A stretch of DNA of 64,000 bases from Butyricicoccus pullicaecorum (GCA_018366035.1 JAGZIW010000003.1:1-64000); one strand, 5' to 3'; shown: positions 16,980 through 26,962, counted from the stretch's first letter. The notes: a model not told the origin generated them from the letters alone. Made by a program: numbers and translations.

Positions 16980-17842
16980 AACACACAATCGCTTGTGGCG
17001 ATACGCTTGAGTTAATAAAGCAAATCGAGCCTGCTTCAATTGATCTGTTGGTAACATCACCACCATATTGGGCTAAACGCGTTTACAACGGAGATGGAGA
17101 GATAGGTTCCGAAGAAACTCCAGAAGCCTACGTGTCAAGGCTTGCCGATTTTTTTGATGAACTGCGTCCGTATTTGAAACCAACAGCTAATGTTTTCATT
17201 AATGTTGGTGACACTTACTTTGGATCTGGTGCTGGTGCTTGGAGCAAATATTTAGATAACGATGGAAATGTTACACAGGCTCAAAAGGACCGTAAAGAAA
17301 AGTATTTTACAACGAAACCTCTTCAGCCGAAAATCAAACAAAATGGAAAACTTTATCAGAATAAGCAACTTCTTCTCATTCCTTCTCGATTTGCAATTGA
17401 AATGCAAGAACGAGGTTGGTTGTTGCGGGATGATATTATTTGGCAAAAGCCAAACAGGATTCCAGCCAGTGTAACTGATCGCTTGAACAATACGTATGAA
17501 CATGTATTCCATTTTGTTCTAAACAAGAAGTATTTCTTTGACTTAGATGCCATCAAAGTTCTTGGCGCTAATGGTCGCATGAAAAATCCGGGTGATGTTT
17601 GGGCTATTAACACGCAACCTTTAACCGGTAATCATACAGCTACATTTCCAGAGCAACTTGTTGAACAGATTGTGTTGTGCGGAAGTCCGAAAGATGGAAT
17701 AGTGTTTGATCCATTTTTGGGGACGGGCACAACTTGGATTGTAAGTGACCGACTTGGAAGAAATTGTATAGGATTTGAGATCAATCAAGAATTTTTTGAT
17801 TTTGCACAAAGTAGGTTTAAGGAAAGCAGAGAATCTGAATAA
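16976..17842 (+). CDS. DNA methyltransferase, beta-type motif order
   Basis: 288 residues, N4-cytosine/N6-adenine methylase family. Catalytic motif IV TSPPYW comes early (about residue 28) and the AdoMet-binding motif DPFLGTGTT late (about 245), the beta order. SPPYW is usual for N4-cytosine enzymes, in agreement with MvaI/BcnI-type partners whose sites are CC-N-GG. Translationally coupled to the small regulator. Protects host DNA from one or both nucleases upstream. Confidence 0.88.
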   Translation: MKHTIACGDTLELIKQIEPASIDLLVTSPPYWAKRVYNGDGEIGSEETPEAYVSRLADFFDELRPYLKPTANVFINVGDTYFGSGAGAWSKYLDNDGNVTQAQKDRKEKYFTTKPLQPKIKQNGKLYQNKQLLLIPSRFAIEMQERGWLLRDDIIWQKPNRIPASVTDRLNNTYEHVFHFVLNKKYFFDLDAIKVLGANGRMKNPGDVWAINTQPLTGNHTATFPEQLVEQIVLCGSPKDGIVFDPFLGTGTTWIVSDRLGRNCIGFEINQEFFDFAQSRFKESRESE

Positions 17843-18756
17843 TGTCAACTACCGATTTCATAAATATAGAAAACGCAAGGCTTTGTGATTGCAAGAAAGG
17901 CTTTCTTTCTTGCATCGAAGCCAAAGATTGGATGAAAAATCAAATAGGTGTATGGCAGTTTACATATGAGCCAAGAGACATAAGGGACAAGTCAGTCCAT
18001 CCTGCCGTATTTCCTATTGCTATGGCTAAAAGAGTCATTGAACAGTTTACTCACAAAGGAGAACTTGTGTTGGACCCTTTTGTTGGGTCTGGAACAACTC
18101 TTCTCGCTGCACAAGATTTGGATCGAAATGCTGTAGGCTTTGATTTGAAGCAAGAATATGTCGATCTCTCAAATTCACGTGTTACAGAAGTACCTGATGA
18201 CTGCCATTGTAAGCAAATTGCAGTTTGTGATGATGCAAGAAACATTGTGAACCGTATTGCGCCGGGCGCGGTTAAGCTGGCTTTTACATCACCTCCATAT
18301 GCCAATATATTGAACAGAGAACGTAAAAATAAAAGTCGTCGTGGTGACTTGCGTAAAAATGAGCAGTTTGGCAAGATTGAGCAATATAGTCAAGATTCTC
18401 GTGATTTAGGAACACTGGATCCCGATGCATTTGAGAGAGAAATATCCGAGATTTTCCGTGAGATGATGCCCGTTTTTCAAGAAAAGGCACATATACTCAT
18501 AAATATAACGGATGCATGGATTGATGGGAAGCGAGTGCCTTTACACATAAACATTATTAATGCAATGCATGCAGCAGGATATGAATTTAGAAACACGATT
18601 ATATGGGATCGTTGCAACTTGGTTAATAAAATCGGTATATTTGGTTGGCCGAGCAGCTATATCACTATGGGCACGACTTTTGAATATATCCTCGACTTTA
18701 CGCTCCCTGCTCCTGCAAAGAAAACACAAGCAAGAGAAAAGAAATCTAATGCATGA
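17842..18756 (+). CDS. DNA methyltransferase, second enzyme with motif I first
   Basis: 304 residues. The AdoMet motif DPFVGSGTT lies at about residue 73 and the catalytic TSPPY at about 150, so motif order is the reverse of the previous gene. It is therefore not a simple duplicate. The stop of the first methyltransferase and the ATG here share one base. Each of the two methylases may act on one strand of the same site, or one per nuclease. Confidence 0.87.
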   Translation: MSTTDFINIENARLCDCKKGFLSCIEAKDWMKNQIGVWQFTYEPRDIRDKSVHPAVFPIAMAKRVIEQFTHKGELVLDPFVGSGTTLLAAQDLDRNAVGFDLKQEYVDLSNSRVTEVPDDCHCKQIAVCDDARNIVNRIAPGAVKLAFTSPPYANILNRERKNKSRRGDLRKNEQFGKIEQYSQDSRDLGTLDPDAFEREISEIFREMMPVFQEKAHILINITDAWIDGKRVPLHINIINAMHAAGYEFRNTIIWDRCNLVNKIGIFGWPSSYITMGTTFEYILDFTLPAPAKKTQAREKKSNA

Positions 18757-18893
18757 TGTAATTTTGAGCAGATAAACGCACAAAAACCGTATTTATTATA
18801 ATAGCAGTTGTGCTTCATATTGCTATCAATGCTCCACAGTCTTCGGAGACGATGTAGTGGATTGCAAATCTCTAAAAGAGGAGGCAGTTTGTT

Positions 18894-19208
18894 TTGGCAC
18901 AATATACGTGGGATGATTTCTACGATAAATTTTATGATTGGTCTGAAAGCACTCAGATTAGCAGGATGTCCGGCCTGACAGACTTTGGTCCTTCCTCTGA
19001 GGTTTTTGATGTTGCAACGGAGTATGCTGATCCAAAGATTGCAACTCGCTTTTTAAAGAAAGCAGTCAAAGCTGGTGTTAAATTCACTGGTGACGAAATC
19101 GTGAACATGATCGACAATGTGACGGAGGAATTTATTCCTATGTCTATAATGCGCGGCGGCTTTGATTTTCAAAGCCGCCGTGTCTATGTTTTTTTAGATG
19201 TGTTTTGA
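18894..19208 (+). pseudogene. Accessory gene cut short by palindromic repeat B
   Basis: About 80 codons from a TTG start (AGGAGG at good distance) read as a soluble helical protein (YTWDDFYDKFYDWSESTQ start, ATRFLKKAVKAGVKFTGDEIV). I recognise it only as a small protein carried by Firmicutes mobile elements. At 19142 the frame enters palindromic repeat B and ends soon after in unrelated residues. The same repeat truncates the DUF2800 gene. Confidence 0.5.
19142..19187. repeat. 46-bp palindromic repeat, copy B
   Basis: One mismatch from copy A (8701-8746), same orientation. 11-bp perfect hairpin CGGCGGCTTTG/CAAAGCCGCCG framed by GTCTAT. It is followed by a T7 run, so here it could act as a terminator. 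Confidence 0.85.
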
Positions 19209-19604
19209 ATTTCTCTGCAATTTGTAATGCTATTTTAATAGTGCAAAATAGATAATATTGGCATATAAGCGCAAAGCATTAACAAAAACGCGGGATTTTG
19301 CGTTGAGACTTCAAGTGCTATAGCTATTATCAAAAAGAGGAATACAGCCAGAAATGGCTGCAGCGGTAAATATGTATGGAAGTGGTTAATAGCAGATGTT
19401 ATAATATAAAATAAGGAGATTCAGTACAGAATGTGGGGGAAATATCATGAGCAGAAAAGCGAATATCATAACCCAGAGCAAACTTACAAAAGGAGAAAAT
19501 CGATATACTAGTGAAAATGTGTAATGCGTTAGACTGCTCTTTTGAAGATATTATGGAGACAGTGGATTTAGAAAAATAAATGAGATAGATGGAGGAAGAA
19601 GGCA
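19209..19604 (+). pseudogene. Decayed XRE regulator before the type I system
   Basis: This 396-base gap holds the remains of a YozG-like HTH gene. ATG 19447 opens SRKANIITQSKLTKGEN, then after a frameshift the frame from 19511 to 19579 gives CNALDCSFEDIMETV, the usual family end. The 5' third is gone. A TATAAT at about 19402 may still be its promoter. Intact relatives control the neighbouring defence operon at 10808. Confidence 0.6.
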
Positions 19605-22178
19605 ATGAACAAACAACAGCTTGCAAATAAAATTTGGCAATCAGCAAATAAAATGCGTTCCAAAATTGAGGCAAACGAATATAAAGACTATATTCTAGGA
19701 TTTATATTTTACAAATATTTATCAGACCAAGAAGTTAAGTTTTTAAAAGAAAAAGAGTTTACTGATGATGATATCAAAGAACTTGCAGAAGAAGATTCTG
19801 AAACGCTTGAATATGTGCAAAGAAATATCGGCTACTTTATTTCTTATGAAAATTTATTCTCTACTTGGATTTCAATGGGCAGAGATTTTGATGTATCAAA
19901 TGTAAGAGACGCACTGTCTGCGTTTAGCCGATTGATTTATCCAACCCACAAAAAAGTGTTTGATAAAGTATTTGATACGCTTCAAACAGGACTTAGCAAA
20001 TTGGGCGATAGCTCCAATGCCCAAACAAAAGCAATCAGCGGTTTGCTGCAATTGATTAAAGATATTCCCATGGACGGAAAACAAGATTACGATGTGCTTG
20101 GTTTTATTTATGAATTTTTAATCAGTCAGTTCGCTGCCAATGCCGGTAAAAAGGCAGGAGAGTTCTATACACCTCACGAAGTTTCTGTTTTGATGTCAGA
20201 GATAGTTGCCGATCATCTAAAAGGAAAAAGTGAAATTAAGATTTACGATCCAACGAGTGGTTCTGGTTCTTTGCTTATCAATATTGGTAAGAGCGTTTCC
20301 AAATATATGTCTGATGGAAACAATATAAAATACTATGCTCAAGAGTTAAAAGAGAACACTTATAACCTTACTCGAATGAATTTGGTAATGAGAGGCATTA
20401 AACCGGATAACATCGTTACACGAAATGGAGATACTCTTGAGGAAGACTGGCCGTTTTTCGATGAAAACGATCCAGTCAACACATACAATCCGTTATATGT
20501 AGATGCGGTCGTATCAAATCCGCCTTATTCTCAAGCGTGGGATCCTTCCAATAAAGAACATGATCCGAGATACTCTCGATTTGGTTTGGCTCCAAAAGGA
20601 AAAGCAGATTATGCTTTCTTATTGCATGATTTATTTCACATCAAACCAGATGGAATTATGACAATCGTATTACCTCATGGTGTGTTGTTCAGAGGTGGTG
20701 AAGAAGGAGAAATTCGGAAAAATCTAATTGAAAATAATCATATTGATGCGATTATTGGATTGCCTGCGAATATCTTCTTTGGAACAGGTATCCCTACAAT
20801 TATTATGGTTTTGAAGCAAAAAAGAGAAAATACAGACACTTTGATTATTGACGCTTCCAAAGGATTTGTTAAAGAAGGTAAAAATAATAAGTTGCGTGCT
20901 TCAGATATTAAGAGAATAGCAGATACGGTTATCAAGCGAGAAAGCATTGAGAAGTTTTCAAAGGTTGTAACAAGAGAAGAAATTAGAAACAACGATTATA
21001 ATTTGAATATTCCACGCTATGTGGATTCATCTGAAGCAGCAGAAAGCTGGGACATTTATGCCTCAATGTTTGGCGGTATTCCGATAGCAGAAATAGAAGA
21101 ACTGAAAGAATATTGGGAGGCATTTCCGACCTTAAAGAATGCGTTATTCACTGATAGCCATATTCCTTATGTTGAAGTTGCTGCGGAGGATATTAAACAG
21201 ACAATCAAAAATCACGAAGATGTTATATCTTTTGAAAAAGCATTTGCAAGTGCATTTGAAGATTTTCATGCCTACTTAAAAGCTGAGTGGATTGAAAAAA
21301 TGTCTGAAGTTGAGGTTGGTAAAGCGGAGAATAAAGTCAGTGAAAATATATTTGCTCGTTTAGAAAATATTGATTTAATAGACAAGTATGAAGCATACCA
21401 ACTTTTAGATAACGAATGGGTAAAGGTTGCAGTAGACTTGGAGATGATTCAGTCAGAAGGATTTGCAGCAACTAAGAAAGTAGATCCTAATTTGATTGTG
21501 AAAAAGAAAGATGGAAAGGAACAAGAAGTACAAGACGGTTGGATTGGTCATATAATTCCGTTTGAATTAGTACAAAGAGAAATTCTGTCCGAGCAATACT
21601 GTACATTAAAAGATAAAGAAAACAGGTTGTCAGAGATACCATCACTTTATGAAGAAATCATTGACTCTTTAACAGAAGAAGAAAAAGAAAGTGAAGTATT
21701 GAATGATAATAACGACGCTTTTGTTGCAAAGGAAGTAACAAAGAAATTAAAAGAATTAAGGAAAGAAATTCCGACTGAAGATGTGAAAGAATTTATTGGC
21801 AAACTCGCTAAATTTGAAGACTTATCTCAAGAAGAAAAAGAACTGAAAAAGGAAATCAAGAAGGAAACTGCTGAGCTTCACATGTTGACAAAGGAAACGA
21901 TTGAGAATTTATCGGACGAAACAGTATATGAATTGCTTGATAAAAAATGGATTGGCAATTTAATTGAAAGTATCAACAAGTTGCCGGATACAATCGTAAA
22001 TAACCTTGTTTCTAAAATTCAAGCATTGCAGTCAAAGTATGCAACGACTTATTTTGAAGTAGAATCGGAAATTAAAGAAACAGAACGCTTGCTTTCGTCA
22101 ATGATTGATGATTTAGAAGGAAATGAGTTTGATATGAAAGGTTTGAGTGAGTTTAAATCACTTTTGATGGGTGAATAA
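19605..22178 (+). CDS. hsdM: Type I restriction-modification methylase, HsdM
   Basis: 857 residues. N-terminal HsdM helical bundle (KYLSDQEVKFLKE), then the N6-adenine methylase domain with AdoMet motif DPTSGSGSLL (about 218) and catalytic NPPYS (about 301), plus the KADYAFLLHDLFHIKPDG stretch. Classic HsdM is near 520 residues; the extra 330 C-terminal residues are rich in Glu and Lys and mostly helical or coiled. This long form occurs in Firmicutes type IC-like systems. Methylates host sites chosen by HsdS. Confidence 0.95.
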   Translation: MNKQQLANKIWQSANKMRSKIEANEYKDYILGFIFYKYLSDQEVKFLKEKEFTDDDIKELAEEDSETLEYVQRNIGYFISYENLFSTWISMGRDFDVSNVRDALSAFSRLIYPTHKKVFDKVFDTLQTGLSKLGDSSNAQTKAISGLLQLIKDIPMDGKQDYDVLGFIYEFLISQFAANAGKKAGEFYTPHEVSVLMSEIVADHLKGKSEIKIYDPTSGSGSLLINIGKSVSKYMSDGNNIKYYAQELKENTYNLTRMNLVMRGIKPDNIVTRNGDTLEEDWPFFDENDPVNTYNPLYVDAVVSNPPYSQAWDPSNKEHDPRYSRFGLAPKGKADYAFLLHDLFHIKPDGIMTIVLPHGVLFRGGEEGEIRKNLIENNHIDAIIGLPANIFFGTGIPTIIMVLKQKRENTDTLIIDASKGFVKEGKNNKLRASDIKRIADTVIKRESIEKFSKVVTREEIRNNDYNLNIPRYVDSSEAAESWDIYASMFGGIPIAEIEELKEYWEAFPTLKNALFTDSHIPYVEVAAEDIKQTIKNHEDVISFEKAFASAFEDFHAYLKAEWIEKMSEVEVGKAENKVSENIFARLENIDLIDKYEAYQLLDNEWVKVAVDLEMIQSEGFAATKKVDPNLIVKKKDGKEQEVQDGWIGHIIPFELVQREILSEQYCTLKDKENRLSEIPSLYEEIIDSLTEEEKESEVLNDNNDAFVAKEVTKKLKELRKEIPTEDVKEFIGKLAKFEDLSQEEKELKKEIKKETAELHMLTKETIENLSDETVYELLDKKWIGNLIESINKLPDTIVNNLVSKIQALQSKYATTYFEVESEIKETERLLSSMIDDLEGNEFDMKGLSEFKSLLMGE

Positions 22179-22179
22179 C

Positions 22180-23436
22180 ATGAGTGAAAATAATAAACCA
22201 TCAATTCGTTTCAAAGGTTTTACAGAAGCTTGGGAACAGCGTAAGTTGGGTGAAGTAGGAACAACATTTACTGGTTTATCTGGGAAAACAGCATCAGATT
22301 TTGGTCATGGAGAAGCTTCATTTATTACATATATGAATGTTTTCTCTAATCCGATTACTAATCCTAATATGGTAGAGAATGTAGAAATTGATTCAAGACA
22401 GAGAGAAGTTGAAGTAGGAGATGTGTTTTTTACTATATCTTCTGAAACACCTGAAGAAGTCGGAATGTCCAGTGTTTTAAAGGAAAAACAGGGTGTTACA
22501 TACCTAAATAGTTTTTGTTTTGGCTTTAGACCTACAGTGAAATTTGATTTGGATTATCTTGCGTTCATGCTTAGATCCGAATCAGTGAGAAAGCAAATAA
22601 AACTTTTAGCACAAGGAATTTCAAGATTTAATATTTCAAAAACAAAGATGATGGATATTGATATTCAAGCACCGAGTCTTGACGAACAAGTGGCTATTGG
22701 AAAGTATTTTGAACACCTCGATCACCTTATCACCCTTCATCGGCGAAAGCATGACAAACTTGTGAATGTTAAAAAATCCATGCTTGAAAAAATGTTCCCA
22801 CGTGATGGAAAGAATGTTCCGGAAATAAGATTTTCTGGATTTACGGAGGTTTGGGAACAGCGTAAGTTTGGTGAAATGGCGGATTATAAAAAAGGACCAT
22901 TTGGAAGTGCGTTAAAAAAAGAGATTTTTGTTCCCAAAAGTGAAAATTCAGTCAAGGTTTATGAACAACAAAATGCAATCAATAAAAACTGGAAATTAGA
23001 AAGATATTTTATTACAAAAGAGTATGCGGCTGAATTAAAAGGCTTTGAAACTCATGGCGGAGATATTCTTGTTTCGTGTGCAGGAACTATTGGCGAAATG
23101 TATGAATTGCCTGATAAATCCGAGGTTGGTGTAATAAATCAAGCTCTTATGAGGGTGAGAGTAAATGAGAAAGTAATATCAAAAAAACTATATCAATTAC
23201 TTTTTTCTAGCATGATTGATGATTTCTCAAAAGAACATAGTAATGGTTCTGCAATGAAAAATATTCCTCCATTCGCTGATCTAAAAGCAATGGATGCAAT
23301 GGTTCCGACACTTGAAGAACAGAAAAGAATAGGAATATATTTTGAACAACTCGACCACCTTATCACCCTTCATCAGCGAGAGATCGAAAAATTGAAGAAT
23401 ATAAAAAAATCATGCCTTGAAAAGATGTTTGTGTGA
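22180..23436 (+). CDS. hsdS: Type I specificity subunit, HsdS
   Basis: About 418 residues with two target-recognition domains, each opened by a near-identical segment (FKGFTEAWEQRKLGEV and FSGFTEVWEQRKFGEM) and closed by a repeated helix (LDHLITLH, then KKSMLEKMF or KKSCLEKMF). The duplicated helices form the spacer that sets target spacing. ATG 22180 is chosen; an upstream GTG at 22171 overlaps hsdM. The repeats would allow domain exchange by recombination. Confidence 0.93.
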   Translation: MSENNKPSIRFKGFTEAWEQRKLGEVGTTFTGLSGKTASDFGHGEASFITYMNVFSNPITNPNMVENVEIDSRQREVEVGDVFFTISSETPEEVGMSSVLKEKQGVTYLNSFCFGFRPTVKFDLDYLAFMLRSESVRKQIKLLAQGISRFNISKTKMMDIDIQAPSLDEQVAIGKYFEHLDHLITLHRRKHDKLVNVKKSMLEKMFPRDGKNVPEIRFSGFTEVWEQRKFGEMADYKKGPFGSALKKEIFVPKSENSVKVYEQQNAINKNWKLERYFITKEYAAELKGFETHGGDILVSCAGTIGEMYELPDKSEVGVINQALMRVRVNEKVISKKLYQLLFSSMIDDFSKEHSNGSAMKNIPPFADLKAMDAMVPTLEEQKRIGIYFEQLDHLITLHQREIEKLKNIKKSCLEKMFV

Positions 23437-23651
23437 AGGGAATAAGAAGTTATGAGATGGAAAATTAGAAAAAATGATCGAGAAAGTAATAAAATATTTA
23501 CCTACAGCAAAAGACGAATAAGAAAAATATATTTAGTGGATTAGTCAAAGCTTTGATTTATCTTTCCTCAGGATAAGTTAAAATTACTAAAGCGAAAAAA
23601 CAATGATCAATGGCTTTTTATACAAAAATACATAGAAAGGGGCCATAAGAT

Positions 23652-26600
23652 ATGACTTTTCAATATGAATCAGACTTTGAAGAGGCGCTTATAAAGGTGC
23701 TTTCCAACAAAGGGTGGGAAAAAGAAGTTATAAAATATCCTACCGAAAAGGACTTATTGGAAAACTGGGCAAAAATTTTATTCGATAACAATCGAGGGAT
23801 TGACAGACTGAACAATTATCCTTTAACAGCAGGAGAAATGCAGCAAATATTAGAGCAGATCAACTCTTTGCGTACACCTGTCAAGCTAAATACATTCATC
23901 AACGGAAAAACAGTTTCAATAAAAAGAGACAATCCAGATGATATAGAACACTTTGGAAAAGAAGTTAGTTTAAAAATATATGATAGACGAGAAATAGCAG
24001 CAGGACAAAGCAGATACCAAATTGTTCAACAGCCGGTATTTCCAAGAAAGTCAAAGATCCTGAATGATCGTCGAGGCGATTTAATGCTTTTAATCAATGG
24101 AATGCCGGTTATTCATATTGAATTGAAGAGAAGCGGCGTACCAGTGAGTCAAGCTTACAATCAAATTGAGAAATACTCTAAGGAAGGTATCTTTACGGGA
24201 TTATTTTCTCTTGTCCAAGTTTTTGTGGCGATGACACCAACTGAAACAAGATATTATGCCAATCCGGGGGTAGATGGACAATTTAATCCCGACTATTATT
24301 TCCAATGGGCGGATTTTAATAATGAACCAATCAATGATTGGAAAGATATTGCGTCCTCCTTACTTTCAATTCCGATGGCACATCAATTGATTGGTTTTTA
24401 TACTGTAGCGGACGAGTCTGATGGAATACTAAAGGTTATGCGCAGTTATCAGTATTATGCTGCGAATGCGATTTCTGATAAAGTTGCCAAGACGAAGTGG
24501 GACGAGAAGAATCAACGAGGTGGATTTATTTGGCATACGACTGGTTCCGGTAAGACGATGACAAGCTTTAAATCGGCCCAGCTGATTGCTGATTCTAGGG
24601 ACGCGGATAAAGTGGTTTTCTTAATGGACAGAATTGAGTTAGGAACACAGTCGTTAGGCGAGTATCGTGGATTTGCCGGAGAATCAAAAGGTATCAGCAA
24701 TGAACTTTCAAGTGTAAAAGCGACTGAAAACACATATATGCTCATTTCTAAATTGAAAAGTGATTCACATCTTGATACCTTAATCGTAACTTCAATTCAG
24801 AAAATGAGCAGAATTAAAGATGAAGATGGTGGATTAAACGCGCACGATATTGAAAAAATCAGTACAAAACGAATTGTGTTTATTGTTGATGAAGCACATA
24901 GATCCACTTTTGGAGATATGCTTTTGACGATAAAGAATACATTTCCAAATGCACTGTTCTTTGGCTTTACAGGTACACCCATTCACGAGGAAAATCAAAA
25001 GAAGATGAGTACCACAACCACAGTTTTCGGCAACGAACTTCATAGATACAGCATTGCTGATGGGATTAGAGATAAAAATGTTTTAGGTTTTGATCCGTAC
25101 AAGGTTATGACTTATAAAGACAGCGATGTTCGTAGAGTCGTTGCACTTGAAAAAGCAAAGGCAAAAACGGTTGAAGAAGCGCTGCAAGACCCTAAAAAGT
25201 CTGAGATTTACTATAAGTACATGGATTCTGCTAAAGTGAAAATGGCTGGCTATATAAGCGATGATGGAAAGTATGTTAAGGGTATTGAAGATTATATCCC
25301 GAATTCTCAGTACCAAACAGAAGAACATCAGAATAAAGTAGTCGAAGATATAGCTGATAAGTGGCTTGATTTGAGCCACGCTTCAAAATTTCATGCAATT
25401 TTTGCAACGAGCAGTATCCCAGAGGCGATCGCATACTATCGCTTATTAAAGGATAAAATGCCATTATTAAAGACAACATGTTTATTTGATCCGAATATTG
25501 ATAACGGCGGAGGTGTTCAATTCAAAGAGGAAGGTTTGGTTGAGATTATAGATGATTATAACAAAAAATATAATCAAGAATTTTCTATCGGAACACACGC
25601 AGGATTCAAAAAGGATATTGCACTGAGATTGGCGCATAAAGAATATTATAAAACCATTGATCGAGAGCCGGAAAAACAACTTGATTTGTTAATTGTAGTA
25701 GATCAAATGTTGACTGGATTCGATTCAAAATGGGTAAACACATTATATATGGATAAAATGCTGGAGTATGAAAACATTATACAAGCATTTTCAAGAACAA
25801 ATAGATTGTTTGGCCCTGATAAACCATTTGGAACAATTAGGTATTACAGAAGACCCCATACGATGGAGCGAAATATTAATGACGCCGTGAGCCTGTATTC
25901 CGGCAATAAGCCAATCGGTTTATTCGTTGATAAATTAAATAAGAATATGGAAAAGATGAATGAATTATTTAGGGAGATCAAAGACCTATATAAAAATGCT
26001 CATGTAGAAGATTTTTCTAAGCTTCCAGACGATAGAACCGTTGTCGCAAAGTTTGCTTCCTTATTTAGAGAATTGAATGAGTATTTGGAGGCTGCAAAAA
26101 TTCAAGGTTTCAAATGGAGCGAATTATCACATAAGTTCGTGAATGAAGATGGAAAAAATGATGAAATTACAGTTGTCTTTGATGAAACTACATATCTTAT
26201 TTTGGTTCAGAGATATAAAGAAATCCCAAGCGGAGATCCAGTAGGACTGAGTGATGGTGATATTCCGTATGATTTGGTGGGGTATATCACCGAAATTGAT
26301 ACTGGAAGAATAGATGCTGCTTATATGAACAGCCGATTTGAAAAATATCTGAAGGCACTTCATAGTGATGAGGTCTCTGAAGAATTGAAAGAACAAGCCT
26401 TGAATGAATTACATAAATCATTTGCAACATTGAATCAAGAAGAACAGAAGTATGCAAATATCTTCTTACATGATGTGCAAAGAGGAGATGTTTTCGTAGA
26501 AGAAGGAAAAACACTAAGAGATTATATTACGGAATATCAATTTAAGGCTAAAAATGATCAAATTCATCGTTTCGCAGATACCATAGGAATAGACGAGGAA

Positions 26601-26813
26601 AAGCTTAGAGGTATGATGGATTTAAAATTAACGGAAACGAATATCAATGAATTTGGAAGGTTAGATGAATTAAAGAATACAATTGATAAAACGAAAGCAA
26701 GAGCTTATTTTGAAAACAAAGAAGGTATAAAGCTTAGCCCGCCAAAGGTAAATATTAGGATAGATAAACTTGTACGTGAATTTATTTTAAAAGGTGGCTT
26801 TGAAATTGATTAA
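23652..26813 (+). CDS. hsdR: Type I restriction endonuclease, HsdR
   Basis: 1053 residues. N-terminal nuclease domain with RRGDLMLLING and HIELKRSG (PD-(D/E)xK), then the translocase: Walker A TTGSGKT (about residue 298), DEAH box VDEAH, FTGTP motif III, FDSKWVNTLYMDK and the SRTNRLFG motif VI. C-terminal helical domain binds the methylase complex. The 215-base gap after hsdS has no supported gene; AAAGGGG precedes ATG 23652. Confidence 0.95.
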   Translation: MTFQYESDFEEALIKVLSNKGWEKEVIKYPTEKDLLENWAKILFDNNRGIDRLNNYPLTAGEMQQILEQINSLRTPVKLNTFINGKTVSIKRDNPDDIEHFGKEVSLKIYDRREIAAGQSRYQIVQQPVFPRKSKILNDRRGDLMLLINGMPVIHIELKRSGVPVSQAYNQIEKYSKEGIFTGLFSLVQVFVAMTPTETRYYANPGVDGQFNPDYYFQWADFNNEPINDWKDIASSLLSIPMAHQLIGFYTVADESDGILKVMRSYQYYAANAISDKVAKTKWDEKNQRGGFIWHTTGSGKTMTSFKSAQLIADSRDADKVVFLMDRIELGTQSLGEYRGFAGESKGISNELSSVKATENTYMLISKLKSDSHLDTLIVTSIQKMSRIKDEDGGLNAHDIEKISTKRIVFIVDEAHRSTFGDMLLTIKNTFPNALFFGFTGTPIHEENQKKMSTTTTVFGNELHRYSIADGIRDKNVLGFDPYKVMTYKDSDVRRVVALEKAKAKTVEEALQDPKKSEIYYKYMDSAKVKMAGYISDDGKYVKGIEDYIPNSQYQTEEHQNKVVEDIADKWLDLSHASKFHAIFATSSIPEAIAYYRLLKDKMPLLKTTCLFDPNIDNGGGVQFKEEGLVEIIDDYNKKYNQEFSIGTHAGFKKDIALRLAHKEYYKTIDREPEKQLDLLIVVDQMLTGFDSKWVNTLYMDKMLEYENIIQAFSRTNRLFGPDKPFGTIRYYRRPHTMERNINDAVSLYSGNKPIGLFVDKLNKNMEKMNELFREIKDLYKNAHVEDFSKLPDDRTVVAKFASLFRELNEYLEAAKIQGFKWSELSHKFVNEDGKNDEITVVFDETTYLILVQRYKEIPSGDPVGLSDGDIPYDLVGYITEIDTGRIDAAYMNSRFEKYLKALHSDEVSEELKEQALNELHKSFATLNQEEQKYANIFLHDVQRGDVFVEEGKTLRDYITEYQFKAKNDQIHRFADTIGIDEEKLRGMMDLKLTETNINEFGRLDELKNTIDKTKARAYFENKEGIKLSPPKVNIRIDKLVREFILKGGFEID

Positions 26814-26962
26814 ATAATTTTAAACAGAACCATAAATATCAAATTCACTGCTGAAGCCTTCCTTTTTATGCGAATTGGGTTTGCCTGTATTTGTAGCATA
26901 CAAGATATACCAGTGTTTTTCCTTTTTGCAGCGGAATAAGTAAAGACATGAATGTATAAGAA

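Noticed and set aside
10808..18756. DISARM or BREX island
   Set aside because: No PglX, PglZ, BrxC, DrmA/B or phospholipase D gene is present; helicase and methylases belong to other families.
23437..23651. Short basic frame between hsdS and hsdR
   Set aside because: About 30 codons, lysine/arginine/isoleucine-rich as AT-rich chance frames are; no support.
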